Source of the DNA: Auanema rhodensis
Taxonomy: Eukaryota; Nematoda; Chromadorea; Rhabditida; Rhabditidae
Reading direction: 5' to 3'
Length of the DNA: 64,000 nucleotides
NCBI GenBank assembly: GCA_964057225.1
Contig: OZ059898.1
Location: 21,305,267-21,369,266, forward strand
Part shown: one piece after another, positions 25,698-41,361 of the stretch
Position numbering within the stretch: position 1 is the stretch's first letter
How the letters are laid out: every line of letters begins with the position of its first letter
Program-made: the position numbers and the translations under genes
The notes under the pieces: generated by a model
What the model was told of the DNA's origin: nothing
Database searches by the model: none
The model's input: only the letters and a program-made list of their open reading frames with translations

Positions 25698-28600
25698 CAT
25701 GTCCATATTAGTCTAAAAACAAATTTTTATTGATATTGGTTCATGGTAACCATGACTTTGAAATTTACGTGAACTTTGATTTATGCTAATTAAATGTACA
25801 CGTGATGTGCACTTGGTATGTAACCCGCTTCACGTGAAAGATAAAGAGATGCGGTTTTCAAAATTAGATTCCCCATGTCCATATTAGTCTAAAAACAAAT
25901 TTTTATTGATATTGGTGCATGGTAACCATGACTTTGAAATTTACGTGAACTTTAATTTATGCTAATTAAATGTACACGTGATGTGCACTTGGTATGTAAC
26001 TCGCTTCACGTGAAAGATAAAGAGATGCGGTTTTCGAAATTAGATTCCTCATGTCCATATTAGTCTAAAAACAAATTTTTATTGATATTGGTTCATGGTA
26101 ACCATGACTTTGAAATTTACGTGAACTTTAATTTATGCTAATTAAATGTACACGTGATGTGCACTTGGTATGTAACTCGCTTCACGTGAAAGATAAAGAG
26201 ATTTGGTTTTCAAAATTAGATTCCCCATGTCCATATTAGTCTAAAAACAAATTTTCATTGATATTGGTGCATGGTAACCATGACTTTGAAATTTACGTGA
26301 ACTTTAATTTATGCTAATTAAATGTACACGTGATGTGCACTTGGTATGTAACTCGCTTCACGTGAAAGATAAAGAGATGCGGTTTTCAAAATTAGATTCC
26401 CTATGTCCATATTAGTCTAAAAACAAATTTTTATTGATATTGGTTCATGGTAACCATGACTTTGAAATTTACGTGAACTTTAATTTATGCTAATTAAATG
26501 TACACGTGATGTGCACTTGGTATGTAACTCGCTTCACGTGAAAGATAAAGAGATGCGGTTTTCAAAATTAGATTTCCCATGTCCATATTAGTCTAAAAAC
26601 AAATTTTTATTGATATTGGTTCATGGTAACCATGACTTTGAAATTTACGTGAACTTTAATTTATGCTAATTAAATGTACACGTGATGTGCACTTGGTATG
26701 TAACTCGCTTCACGTGAAAGATAAAGAGATGCGGTTTTCAAAATTAGATTTCCCATGTCCATATTAGTCTAAAAACAAATTTTTATTGATATTGGTTCAT
26801 GGTAACCATGACTTTGAAATTTACGTGAACTTTGATTTATGCTAATTAAATGTACACGTGATGTGCACTTGGTATGTAACCCGCTTCACGTGAAAGATAA
26901 AGAGATGCGGTTTTCAAAATTAGATTCCCCATGTCCATATTAGTCTAAAAACAAATTTTTATTGATATTGGTGCATGGTAACCATGACTTTGAAATTTAC
27001 GTGAACTTTAATTTATGCTAATTAAATGTACACGTGATGTGCACTTGGTATGTAACTCGCTTCACGTGAAAGATAAAGAGATGCGGTTTTCGAAATTAGA
27101 TTCCTCATGTCCATATTAGTCTAAAAACAAATTTTTATTGATATTGGTTCATGGTAACCATGACTTTGAAATTTACGTGAACTTTAATTTATGCTAATTA
27201 AATGTACACGTGATGTGCACTTGGTATGTAACTCGCTTCACGTGAAAGATAAAGAGATTTGGTTTTCAAAATTAGATTCCCCATGTCCATATTAGTCTAA
27301 AAACAAATTTTCATTGATATTGGTGCATGGTAACCATGACTTTGAAATTTACGTGAACTTTAATTTATGCTAATTAAATGTACACGTGATGTGCACTTGG
27401 TATGTAACTCGCTTCACGTGAAAGATAAAGAGATGCGGTTTTCAAAATTAGATTCCCTATGTCCATATTAGTCTAAAAACAAATTTTTATCAATATTGGT
27501 TCATGGTAACCATGACTTTGAAATTTACGTGAACTTTAATTTATGCTAATTAAATGTACACGTGATGTGCACTTGGTATGTAACTCGCTTCACGTGAAAG
27601 ATAAAGAGATGCGGTTTTCAAAATTAGATTCCCCATGTCCATATTAGTCTAAAAACAAATTTTTATTGATATTGGTTCATGGTAACCATGACTTTGAAAT
27701 TTACGTGAACTTTAATTTATGCTAATTAAATGTACACGTGATGTGCACTTGGTATGTAACTCGCTTCACGTGAAAGATAAAGAGATGCGGTTTTCAAAAT
27801 TAGATTCCCCATGTCCATATTAGTCTAAAAACAAATTTTTATTGATATTGGTTCATGGTAAACATGACTTTGAAATTTACGTGAACTTTAATTTATGCTA
27901 ATTAAATGTACACGTGATGTGCACTTGGTATGTAACTCGCTTCACGTGAAAGATAAAGAGATGCGGTTTTCAAAATTAGATTCCCCATGTCCATATTAGT
28001 CTAAAAACCAATTTTTATTGATATTGGTGCATGGTAACCATGACTTTGAAATTTACGTGAACTTTAATTTATGCTAATTAAATGTACACGTGATGTGCAC
28101 TTGGTATGTAACTCGCTTCACGTGAAAGATAAAGAGGTGCGGTTTTCAAAATTAGATTCCCCATGTCCATATTAGTCTAAAAACAAATTTTTATTGATAT
28201 TGGTTCATGGTAACCATGACTTTGAAATTTACGTGAACTTTAATTCATGCTAATTAAATGTACACGTGATGTGCACTTGGTATGTAACTCGCTTCACGTG
28301 AAAGATAAAGAGATGCGGTTTTCGAAATTAGTATCCTCATGTCCATATTAGTCTAAAAACAAATTTTTATTGATATTGGTTCATGGTAACCATGACTTTG
28401 AAATTTACGTGAACTTTAATTTATGCTAATTAAATGTACACGTGATGTGCACTTGGTATGTAACTCGCTTCACGTGAAAGATAAAGAGATGCGGTTTTCA
28501 AAATTAGATTCCCCATGTCCATATTAGTCTAAAAACAAATTTTTATTGATATTGGTGCATGGTAACCATGACTTTGAAATTTACGTGAACTTTAATTTAT

Positions 28601-28865
28601 GCTAATTAAATGTACACGTGATGTGCACTTGGTATGTAACTCGCTTCACGTGAAAGATAAAGAGATGCGGTTTTCAAAATTAGATTCCCTATGTCCATAT
28701 TAGTCTAAAAACAAATTTTTATCGATATTGGTTCATGGTAACCATGACTTTGAAATTTACGTGAACTTTAATTTATGCTAATTAAATGTACACGTGATGT
28801 GCACTTGGTATGTAACTCGCTTCACGTGAAAGATAAAGAGATGCGGTTTTCAAAATTAGATTCCC
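25698..28865 (+). repeat. 18-monomer block, copy B (49-monomer displacement)
   Basis: Second copy of 17074-20241. Differences are few: 28162 has TAATTCATGC where its counterpart has TAATTTATGC, and TAAATAAACACG at 18576 is absent here. Exact phase over 8.6 kb shows that recombination happened between aligned monomers. Confidence 0.85.
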
Positions 28866-29569
28866 CATGTCCATATTAGTCTAAAAACAAATTTTTATTG
28901 ATATTGGTGCATGGTAACCATGACTTTGAAATTTACGTGAACTTTAATTTATGCTAATTGAATGTACACGTGATGTGCACTTGGTATGTAACTCGCTTCA
29001 CGTGAAAGATAAAGAGATGCGGTTTTCAAAATTAGATTCCCCATGTCCATATTAGTCTAAAAACAAATTTTTATCGATATTGGTTCATGGTAACCATGAC
29101 TTTGAAATTTACGTGAACTTTAATTTATGCTAATTAAATGTACACGTGATGTGCACTTGGTATGTAACTCGCTTCACGTGAAAGATAAAGAGATACGGTT
29201 TTCAAAATTAGATTCCCCAAGTCCATATTAGTCTAAAAACAAATTTTTATTGATATTGGTTCATGGTAACCATGACTTTGAAATTTACGTGAACTTTAAT
29301 TTATGCTAATTAAATGTACACGTGATGTGCACTTGGTATGTAACCCGCTTCACGTGAAAGATAAAGAGATGCGGTTTTCAAAATTAGATTCCTCATGACC
29401 ATATTAGTCTAAAAACAAATTTTTATTGATATTGGTTCATGGTAACCATGACTTTGAAATTTACGTGAACTTTGATTTATGCTAATTAAATGTACACGTG
29501 ATGTGCACTTGGTATGTAACCCGCTTCACGTGAAAGATAAAGAGATGCGGTTTTCAAAATTAGATTCCC

Positions 29570-32500
29570 CATGTCCATATTAGTCTAAAAACAAATTTTT
29601 ATTGATATTGGTGCATGGTAACCATGACTTTGAAATTTACGTGAACTTTAATTTATGCTAATTAAATGTACACGTGATGTGCACTTGGTATGTAACTCGC
29701 TTCACGTGAAAGATAAAGAGATGCGGTTTTCAAAATTAGATTCCCTATGTCCATATTAGTCTAAAAACAAATTTTTATCGATATTGGTTCATGGTAACCA
29801 TGACTTTGAAATTTACGTGAACTTTAATTTATGCTAATTAAATGTACACGTGATGTGCACTTGGTATGTAACTCGCTTCACGTGAAAGATAAAGAGGTGC
29901 GGTTTTCAAAATTAGATTCCCCATGTCCATATTAGTCTAAAAACAAATTTTTATTGATATTGGTTCATGGTAACCATGACTTTGAAATTTACGTGAACTT
30001 TAATTTATGCTAATTAAATGTACACGTGATGTGCACTTGGTATGTAACTCGCTTCACGTGAAAGATAAAGAGATGCGGTTTTCGAAATTAGTATCCTCAT
30101 GTCCATATTAGTCTAAAAACAAATTTTTATTGATATTGGTTCATGGTAACCATGACTTTGAAATTTACGTGAACTTTGATTTATGCTAATTAAATGTACA
30201 CGTGATGTGCACTTGGTATGTAACCCGCTTCACGTGAAAGATAAAGAGATGCGGTTTTCAAAATTAGATTCCCCATGTCCATATTAGTCTAAAAACAAAT
30301 TTTTATTGATATTGGTGCATGGTAACCATGACTTTGAAATTTACGTGAACTTTAATTTATGCTAATTAAATGTACACGTGATGTGCACTTGGTATGTAAC
30401 TCGCTTCACGTGAAAGATAAAGAGATGCGGTTTTCGAAATTAGATTCCTCATGTCCATATTAGTCTAAAAACAAATTTTTATTGATATTGGTTCATGGTA
30501 ACCATGACTTTGAAATTTACGTGAACTTTAATTTATGCTAATTAAATGTACACGTGATGTGCACTTGGTATGTAACTCGCTTCACGTGAAAGATAAAGAG
30601 ATGCGGTTTTCAAAATTAGATTCCCCATGTCCATATTAGTCTAAAAACAAATTTTTATTGATATTGGTGCATGGTAACCATGACTTTGAAATTTACGTGA
30701 ACTTTAATTTATGCTAATTAAATGTACACGTGATGTGCACTTGGTATGTAACTCGCTTCACGTGAAAGATAAAGAGATGCGGTTTTCAAAATTAGATTCC
30801 CTATGTCCATATTAGTCTAAAAACAAATTTTTATCGATATTGGTTCATGGTAACCATGACTTTGAAATTTACGTGAACTTTAATTTATGCTAATTAAATG
30901 TACACGTGATGTGCACTTGGTATGTAACTCGCTTCACGTGAAAGATAAAGAGGTGCGGTTTTCAAAATTAGATTCCCCATGTCCATATTAGTCTAAAAAC
31001 AAATTTTTATTGATATTGGTTCATGGTAACCATGACTTTGAAATTTACGTGAACTTTAATTTATGCTAATTAAATGTACACGTGATGTGCACTTGGTATG
31101 TAACTCGCTTCACGTGAAAGATAAAGAGATGCGGTTTTCGAAATTAGTATCCTCATGTCCATATTAGTCTAAAAACAAATTTTTATTGATATTGGTTCAT
31201 GGTAACCATGACTTTGAAATTTACGTGAACTTTAATTTATGCTAATTAAATGTACACGTGATGTGCACTTGGTATGTAACTCGCTTCACGTGAAAGATAA
31301 AGAGATGCGGTTTTCAAAATTAGATTCCCCATGTCCATATTAGTCTAAAAACAAATTTTTATTGATATTGGTGCATGGTAACCATGACTTTGAAATTTAC
31401 GTGAACTTTAATTTATGCTAATTAAATGTACACGTGATGTGCACTTGGTATGTAACTCGCTTCACGTGAAAGATAAAGAGATGCGGTTTTCAAAATTAGA
31501 TTCCCTATGTCCATATTAGTCTAAAAACAAATTTTTATCGATATTGGTTCATGGTAACCATGACTTTGAAATTTACGTGAACTTTAATTTATGCTAATTA
31601 AATGTACACGTGATGTGCACTTGGTATGTAACTCGCTTCACGTGAAAGATAAAGAGATGCGGTTTTCAAAATTAGATTCCCCATGTCCATATTAGTCTAA
31701 AAACAAATTTTTATTGATATTGGTTCATGGTAACCATGACTTTGAAATTTACGTGAACTTTAATTTATGCTAATTAAATGTACACGTGATGTGCACTTGG
31801 TATGTAACTCGCTTCACGTGAAAGATAAAGAGATGCGGTTTTCGAAATTAGTATCCTCATGTCCATATTAGTCTAAAAACAAATTTTTATTGATATTGGT
31901 TCATGGTAACCATGACTTTGAAATTTACGTGAACTTTAATTTATGCTAATTAAATGTACACGTGATGTGCACTTGGTATGTAACTCGCTTCACGTGAAAG
32001 ATAAAGAGATGCGGTTTTCAAAATTAGATTCCCCATGTCCATATTAGTCTAAAAACAAATTTTTATTGATATTGGTGCATGGTAACCATGACTTTGAAAT
32101 TTACGTGAACTTTAATTTATGCTAATTAAATGTACACGTGATGTGCACTTGGTATGTAACTCGCTTCACGTGAAAGATAAAGAGATGCGGTTTTCAAAAT
32201 TAGATTCCCTATGTCCATATTAGTCTAAAAACAAATTTTTATCGATATTGGTTCATGGTAACCATGACTTTGAAATTTACGTGAACTTTAATTTATGCTA
32301 ATTAAATGTACACGTGATGTGCACTTGGTATGTAACTCGCTTCACGTGAAAGATAAAGAGGTGCGGTTTTCAAAATTAGATTCCCCATGTCCATATTAGT
32401 CTAAAAACAAATTTTTATTGATATTGGTTCATGGTAACCATGACTTTGAAATTTACGTGAACTTTAATTTATGCTAATTAAATGTACACGTGATGTGCAC

Positions 32501-33396
32501 TTGGTATGTAACTCGCTTCACGTGAAAGATAAAGAGATGCGGTTTTCGAAATTAGTATCCTCATGTCCATATTAGTCTAAAAACAAATTTTTATTGATAT
32601 TGGTTCATGGTAACCATGACTTTGAAATTTACGTGAACTTTGATTTATGCTAATTAAATGTACACGTGATGTGCACTTGGTATGTAACCCGCTTCACGTG
32701 AAAGATAAAGAGATGCGGTTTTCAAAATTAGATTCCCCATGTCCATATTAGTCTAAAAACAAATTTTTATTGATATTGGTGCATGGTAACCATGACTTTG
32801 AAATTTACGTGAACTTTAATTTATGCTAATTAAATGTACACGTGATGTGCACTTGGTATGTAACTCGCTTCACGTGAAAGATAAAGAGATGCGGTTTTCG
32901 AAATTAGATTCCTCATGTCCATATTAGTCTAAAAACAAATTTTTATTGATATTGGTTCATGGTAACCATGACTTTGAAATTTACGTGAACTTTAATTTAT
33001 GCTAATTAAATGTACACGTGATGTGCACTTGGTATGTAACTCGCTTCACGTGAAAGATAAAGAGATGCGGTTTTCAAAATTAGATTCCCCATGTCCATAT
33101 TAGTCTAAAAACAAATTTTTATTGATATTGGTGCATGGTAACCATGACTTTGAAATTTACGTGAACTTTAATTTATGCTAATTAAATGTACACGTGATGT
33201 GCACTTGGTATGTAACTCGCTTCACGTGAAAGATAAAGAGATGCGGTTTTCAAAATTAGATTCCCTATGTCCATATTAGTCTAAAAACAAATTTTTATCG
33301 ATATTGGTTCATGGTAACCATGACTTTGAAATTTACGTGAACTTTAATTTATGCTAATTAAATGTACACGTGATGTGCACTTGGTATGTAACTCGC
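29570..33396 (+). repeat. Block of about 21-22 monomers, copy B (46-monomer displacement)
   Basis: Second copy of 21474-25300 with the same order of variants. The displacement (46 monomers) differs from that of the overlapping 17-29 kb duplication (49 monomers), so at least two separate long-range duplication or exchange events are recorded. Confidence 0.85.
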
Positions 33397-34849
33397 TTCA
33401 CGTGAAAGATAAAGAGGTGCGGTTTTCAAAATTAGATTCCCCATGTCCATATTAGTCTAAAAACAAATTTTTATTGATATTGGTTCATGGTAACCATGAC
33501 TTTGAAATTTACGTGAACTTTAATTTATGCTAATTAAATGTACACGTGATGTGCACTTGGTATGTAACTCGCTTCACGTGAAAGATAAAGAGATGCGGTT
33601 TTCGAAATTAGTATCCTCATGTCCATATTAGTCTAAAAACAAATTTTTATTGATATTGGTTCATGGTAACCATGACTTTGAAATTTACGTGAACTTTAAT
33701 TTATGCTAATTAAATGTACACGTGATGTGCACTTGGTATGTAACTCGCTTCACGTGAAAGATAAAGAGATGCGGTTTTCAAAATTAGATTCCCCATGTCC
33801 ATATTAGTCTAAAAACAAATTTTTATTGATATTGGTGCATGGTAACCATGACTTTGAAATTTACGTGAACTTTAATTTATGCTAATTAAATGTACACGTG
33901 ATGTGCACTTGGTATGTAACTCGCTTCACGTGAAAGATAAAGAGATGCGGTTTTCAAAATTAGATTCCCTATGTCCATATTAGTCTAAAAACAAATTTTT
34001 ATCGATATTGGTTCATGGTAACCATGACTTTGAAATTTACGTGAACTTTAATTTATGCTAATTAAATGTACACGTGATGTGCACTTGGTATGTAACTCGC
34101 TTCACGTGAAAGATAAAGAGATGCGGTTTTCAAAATTAGATTCCCCATGTCCATATTAGTCTAAAAACAAATTTTTATTGATATTGGTGCATGGTAACCA
34201 TGACTTTGAAATTTACGTGAACTTTAATTTATGCTAATTGAATGTACACGTGATGTGCACTTGGTATGTAACTCGCTTCACGTGAAAGATAAAGAGATGC
34301 GGTTTTCGAAATTAGATTCCTCATGTCCATATTAGTCTAAAAACAAATTTTTATTGATATTGGTTCATGGTAACCATGACTTTGAAATTTACGTGAACTT
34401 TAATTTATGCTAATTAAATGTACACGTGATGTGCACTTGGTATGTAACTCGCTTCACGTGAAAGATAAAGAGATGCGGTTTTCAAAATTAGATTCCCCAT
34501 GTCCATATTAGTCTAAAAACAAATTTTTATTGATATTGGTTCATGGTAAACATGACTTTGAAATTTACGTGAACTTTAATTTATGCTAATTAAATGTACA
34601 CGTGATGTGCACTTGGTATGTAACTCGCTTCACGTGAAAGATAAAGAGATGCGGTTTTCAAAATTAGTATCCTCATGTCCATATTAGTCTAAAAACAAAT
34701 TTTTATTGATATTGGTTCATGGTAACCATGACTTTGAAATTTACGTGAACTTTAATTTATGCTAATTAAATGTACACGTGATGTGCACTTGGTATGTAAC
34801 TCGCTTCACGTGAAAGATAAAGAGATGCGGTTTTCAAACTTAGATTCCC

Positions 34850-36433
34850 CATGTCCATATTAGTCTAAAAACAAATTTTTATTGATATTGGTGCATGGTA
34901 ACCATGACTTTGAAATTTACGTGAACTTTAATTTATGCTAATTAAATGTACACGTGATGTGCACTTGGTATGTAACTCGCTTCACGTGAAAGATAAAGAG
35001 ATGCGGTTTTCAAAATTAGATTCCCTATGTCCATATTAGTCTAAAAACAAATTTTTATCGATATTGGTTCATGGTAACCATGACTTTGAAATTTACGTGA
35101 ACTTTAATTTATGCTAATTAAATGTACACGTGATGTGCACTTGGTATGTAACTCGCTTCACGTGAAAGATAAAGAGATGCGGTTTTCGAAATTAGTATCC
35201 TCATGTCCATATTAGTCTAAAAACAAATTTTTATTGATATTGGTTCATGGTAACCATGACTTTGAAATTTACGTGAACTTTAATTTATGCTAATTAAATG
35301 TACACGTGATGTGCACTTGGTATGTAACTCGCTTCACGTGAAAGATAAAGAGATGCGGTTTTCAAAATTAGATTCCCCATGTCCATATTAGTCTAAAAAC
35401 AAATTTTTATTGATATTGGTGCATGGTAACCATGACTTTGAAATTTACGTGAACTTTAATTTATGCTAATTAAATGTACACGTGATGTGCACTTGGTATG
35501 TAACTCGCTTCACGTGAAAGATAAAGAGATGCGGTTTTCAAAATTAGATTCCCTATGTCCATATTAGTCTAAAAACAAATTTTTATCGATATTGGTTCAT
35601 GGTAACCATGACTTTGAAATTTACGTGAACTTTAATTTATGCTAATTAAATGTACACGTGATGTGCACTTGGTATGTAACTCGCTTCACGTGAAAGATAA
35701 AGAGATGCGGTTTTCAAAATTAGATTCCCCATGTCCATATTAGTCTAAAAACAAATTTTTATTGATATTGGTGCATGGTAACCATGACTTTGAAATTTAC
35801 GTGAACTTTAATTTATGCTAATTAAATGTACACGTGATGTGCACTTGGTATGTAACTCGCTTCACGTGAAAGATAAAGAGATGCGGTTTTCGAAATTAGA
35901 TTCCTCATGTCCATATTAGTCTAAAAACAAATTTTTATTGATATTGGTTCATGGTAACCATGACTTTGAAATTTAGGTGAACTTTAATTTATGCTAATTA
36001 AATGTACACGTGATGTGCACTTGGTATGTAACTCGCTTCACGTGAAAGATAAAGAGATGCGGTTTTCAAAATTAGATTCCCCATGTCCATATTAGTCTAA
36101 AAACAAATTTTTATTGATATTGGTGCATGGTAACCATGACTTTGAAATTTACGTGAACTTTAATTTATGCTAATTAAATGTACACGTAATGTGCACTTGG
36201 TATGTAACTCGCTTCACGTGAAAGATAAAGAGATGCGGTTTTCAAAATTAGATTCCCTATGTCCATATTAGTCTAAAAACAAATTTTTATCGATATTGGT
36301 TCATGGTAACCATGACTTTGAAATTTACGTGAACTTTAATTTATGCTAATTAAATGTACACGTGATGTGCACTTGGTATGTAACTCGCTTCACGTGAAAG
36401 ATAAAGAGATGCGGTTTTCAAAATTAGATTCCC
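34850..36433 (+). repeat. 1584-bp tandem 9-monomer HOR, copy 1
   Basis: Nine monomers in order, with private markers TTTAGGTGAAC (35975) and CACGTAATG (about 36184) and the TAGTATCC, TTTTCGAAATT and ATCG variants. Every marker recurs 1584 bp later and the two copies abut exactly. Confidence 0.9.
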
Positions 36434-38017
36434 CATGTCCATATTAGTCTAAAAACAAATTTTTATTGATATTGGTGCATGGTAACCATGACTTTGAAAT
36501 TTACGTGAACTTTAATTTATGCTAATTAAATGTACACGTGATGTGCACTTGGTATGTAACTCGCTTCACGTGAAAGATAAAGAGATGCGGTTTTCAAAAT
36601 TAGATTCCCTATGTCCATATTAGTCTAAAAACAAATTTTTATCGATATTGGTTCATGGTAACCATGACTTTGAAATTTACGTGAACTTTAATTTATGCTA
36701 ATTAAATGTACACGTGATGTGCACTTGGTATGTAACTCGCTTCACGTGAAAGATAAAGAGATGCGGTTTTCGAAATTAGTATCCTCATGTCCATATTAGT
36801 CTAAAAACAAATTTTTATTGATATTGGTTCATGGTAACCATGACTTTGAAATTTACGTGAACTTTAATTTATGCTAATTAAATGTACACGTGATGTGCAC
36901 TTGGTATGTAACTCGCTTCACGTGAAAGATAAAGAGATGCGGTTTTCAAAATTAGATTCCCCATGTCCATATTAGTCTAAAAACAAATTTTTATTGATAT
37001 TGGTGCATGGTAACCATGACTTTGAAATTTACGTGAACTTTAATTTATGCTAATTAAATGTACACGTGATGTGCACTTGGTATGTAACTCGCTTCACGTG
37101 AAAGATAAAGAGATGCGGTTTTCAAAATTAGATTCCCTATGTCCATATTAGTCTAAAAACAAATTTTTATCGATATTGGTTCATGGTAACCATGACTTTG
37201 AAATTTACGTGAACTTTAATTTATGCTAATTAAATGTACACGTGATGTGCACTTGGTATGTAACTCGCTTCACGTGAAAGATAAAGAGATGCGGTTTTCA
37301 AAATTAGATTCCCCATGTCCATATTAGTCTAAAAACAAATTTTTATTGATATTGGTGCATGGTAACCATGACTTTGAAATTTACGTGAACTTTAATTTAT
37401 GCTAATTAAATGTACACGTGATGTGCACTTGGTATGTAACTCGCTTCACGTGAAAGATAAAGAGATGCGGTTTTCGAAATTAGATTCCTCATGTCCATAT
37501 TAGTCTAAAAACAAGTTTTTATTGATATTGGTTCATGGTAACCATGACTTTGAAATTTAGGTGAACTTTAATTTATGCTAATTAAATGTACACGTGATGT
37601 GCACTTGGTATGTAACTCGCTTCACGTGAAAGATAAAGAGATGCGGTTTTCAAAATTAGATTCCCCATGTCCATATTAGTCTAAAAACAAATTTTTATTG
37701 ATATTGGTGCATGGTAACCATGACTTTGAAATTTACGTGAACTTTAATTTATGCTAATTAAATGTACACGTAATGTGCACTTGGTATGTAACTCGCTTCA
37801 CGTGAAAGATAAAGAGATGCGGTTTTCAAAATTAGATTCCCTATGTCCATATTAGTCTAAAAACAAATTTTTATCGATATTGGTTCATGGTAACCATGAC
37901 TTTGAAATTTACGTGAACTTTAATTTATGCTAATTAAATGTACACGTGATGTGCACTTGGTATGTAACTCGCTTCACGTGAAAGATAAAGAGATGCGGTT
38001 TTCACAATTAGATTCCC
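36434..38017 (+). repeat. 1584-bp tandem 9-monomer HOR, copy 2
   Basis: Repeats the nine-monomer series including TTTAGGTGAAC (about 37557) and CACGTAATG (about 37768). Private changes are AAACAAGTTTT near 37510 and TTTTCACAATT near 38001. A partial third version with CACGTAATG is seen at about 39.2-39.9 kb. Confidence 0.9.
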
Positions 38018-41000
38018 CATGTCCATATTAGTCTAAAAACAAATTTTTATTGATATTGGTGCATGGTAACCATGACTTTGAAATTTACGTGAACTTTAAT
38101 TTACGCTAATTAAATGTACACGTGATGTGCACTTGGTATGTAACTCGCTTCACGTGAAAGATAAAGAGATGCGGTTTTCAAAATTAGATTCCCCATGTCC
38201 ATATTAGTCTAAAAACCAATTTTTATTGATATTGGTGCATGGTAACCATGACTTTGAAATTTACGTGAACTTTAATTTATGCTAATTAAATGTACACGTG
38301 ATGTGCACTTGGTATGTAACTCGCTTCACGTGAAAGATAAAGAGATGCGGTTTTCAAAATTAGATTCCTCATGACCATATTAGTCTAAAAACAAATTTTT
38401 ATTGATATTGGTGCATGGTAACCATGACTTTGAAATTTACGTGAACTTTAATTTATGCTAATTAAATGTACACGTGATGTGCACTTGGTATGTAACTCGC
38501 TTCACGTGAAAGATAAAGAGATGCGGTTTTCAAAATTAGATTCCCCATGTCCATATTAGTCTAAAAACAAATTTTTATTGATATTGGTGCATGGTAACCA
38601 TGACTTTGAAATTTACGTGTACTTTAATTTATGCTAATTAAATGTACACGTGATGTGCACTTGGTATGTAACTCGCTTCACGTGAAAGATAAAGAGATGC
38701 GGTTTCCAAAATTAGATTCCCCAAGTCCATATTAGTCTAAAAACAAATTTTTATTGATATTGGTTCATGGTAACCATGACTTTGAAATTTACGTGAACTT
38801 TAATTTATGCTAATTAAATGTACACGTGATGTGCACTTGGTATGTAACTCGCTTCACGTGAAAGATAAAGAGATGCGGTTTTCAAAATTAGATTTCCCAT
38901 GTCCATATTAGTCTAAAAACAAATTTTTATTGATATTGGTTCATGGTAACCATGACTTTGAAATTTACGTGAACTTTGATTTATGCTAATTAAATGTACA
39001 CGTGATGTGCACTTGGTATGTAACCCGCTTCACGTGAAAGATAAAGAGATGCGGTTTTCAAAATTAGATTCCCCATGTCCATATTAGTCTAGAAACAAAT
39101 TTTTATTGATATTGGTGCATGGTAACCATGACTTTGAAATTTACGTGAACTTTAATTTATGCTAATTAAATGTACACGTGATGTGCACTTGGTATGTAAC
39201 TCGCTTCACGTGAAAGATAAAGAGATGCGGTTTTCAAAATTAGATTCCCTATGTCCATATTAGTCTAAAAACAAATTTTTATCGATATTGGTTCATGGTA
39301 ACCATGACTTTGAAATTTACGTGAACTTTAATTTATGCTAATTAAATGTACACGTGATGTGCACTTGGTATGTAACTCGCTTCACGTGAAAGATAAAGAG
39401 ATGCGGTTTTCGAAATTAGATTCCTCATGTCCATATTAGTCTAAAAACAAATTTTTATTGATATTGGTTCATGGTAACCATGACTTTGAAATTTACGTGA
39501 ACTTTAATTTATGCTAATTAAATGTACACGTGATGTGCACTTGGTATGTAACTCGCTTCACGTGAAAGATAAAGAGATGCGGTTTTCAAAATTAGATTCC
39601 CCATGTCCATATTAGTCTAAAAACAAATTTTTATTGATATTGGTGCATGGTAACCATGACTTTGAAATTTACGTGAACTTTAATTTATGCTAATTAAATG
39701 TACACGTAATGTGCACTTGGTATGTAACTCGCTTCACGTGAAAGATAAAGAGATGCGGTTTTCAAAATTAGATTCCCTATGTCCATATTAGTCTAAAAAC
39801 AAATTTTTATCGATATTGGTTCATGGTAACCATGACTTTGAAATTTACGTGAACTTTAATTTATGCTAATTAAATGTACACGTGATGTGCACTTGGTATG
39901 TAACTCGCTTCACGTGAAAGATAAAGAGATGCGGTTTTCAAAATTAGATTCCCCATGTCCATATTAGTCTAAAAACAAATTTTTATTGATATTGGTGCAT
40001 GGTAACCATGACTTTGAAATTTACGTGAACTTTAATTTATGCTAATTAAATGTACACGTGATGTGCACTTGGTATGTAACTCGCTTCACGTGAAAGATAA
40101 AGAGATGCGGTTTTCAAAATTAGATTCCCCATGTCCATATTAGTCTAAAAACAAATTTTTATCGATATTGGTTCATGGTAACCATGACTTTGAAATTTAC
40201 GTGAACTTTAATTTATGCTAATTAAATGTACACGTGATGTGCACTTGGTATGTAACTCGCTTCACGTGAAAGATAAAGAGATGCGGTTTTCAAAATTAGA
40301 TTCCCCATGTCCATATTAGTCTAAAAACAAATTTTTATTGATATTGGTGCATGGTAACCATGACTTTGAAATTTACGTGAACTTTAATTTATGCTAATTA
40401 AATGTACACGTGATGTGCACTTGGTATGTAACTCGCTTCACGTGAAAGATAAAGAGATGCGGTTTTCAAAATTAGATTCCTCAAGTCCATATTAGTCTAA
40501 AAACAAATTTTTATTGATATTGGTTCATGGTAACCATGACTTTGAAATTTACGTGAACTTTAATTTATGCTAATTAAATGTACACGTGATGTGCACTTGG
40601 TATGTAACTCGCTTCACGTGAAAGATAAAAAGATGCGGTTTTCAAAATTAGATTCCTCATGTCCATATTAGTCTAAAAACAAATTTTTATTGATATTGGT
40701 TCATGGTAACCATGACTTTGAAATTTACGTGAACTTTGATTTATGCTAATTAAATGTACACGTGATGTGCACTTGGTATGTAACTCGCTTCACGTGAAAG
40801 ATAAAAAGATGCAGTTTTCAAAATTAAATTCCCCATGTCCATATTAGTCTAAAAACAAATTTTTATTGATATTGGTGCATGGTAACCATGACTTTGAAAT
40901 TTACGTGAACTTTGATTTATGCTAATTAAATGTACACGTGATGTGCACTTGGTATGTAACTCGCTTCACGTGAAAGATAAAGAGATGCGGTTTTCAAAAT

Positions 41001-41361
41001 TAGATTCCCCATGTCCATATTAGTCTAAAAACAAATTTTTATTGATATTGGTGCATGGTAACCATGACTTTGAAATTTACGTGAACTTTAATTTATGCTA
41101 ATTAAATGTACACGTGATGTGCACTTGGTATGTAACCCGCTTCACGTGAAAGATAAAGAGATGCGGTTTTCAAAATTAGATTCCTCATGTCCATATTAGT
41201 CTAAAAACAAATTTTAATTGATATTGGTTCATGGTAACCATGACTTTGAAATTTACGTGAACTTTGATTTATGCTAATTAAATGTACACGTGATGTGCAC
41301 TTGGTATGTAACCCGCTTCACGTGAAAGATAAAGAGATGCGGTTTTCAAAATTAGATTCCC

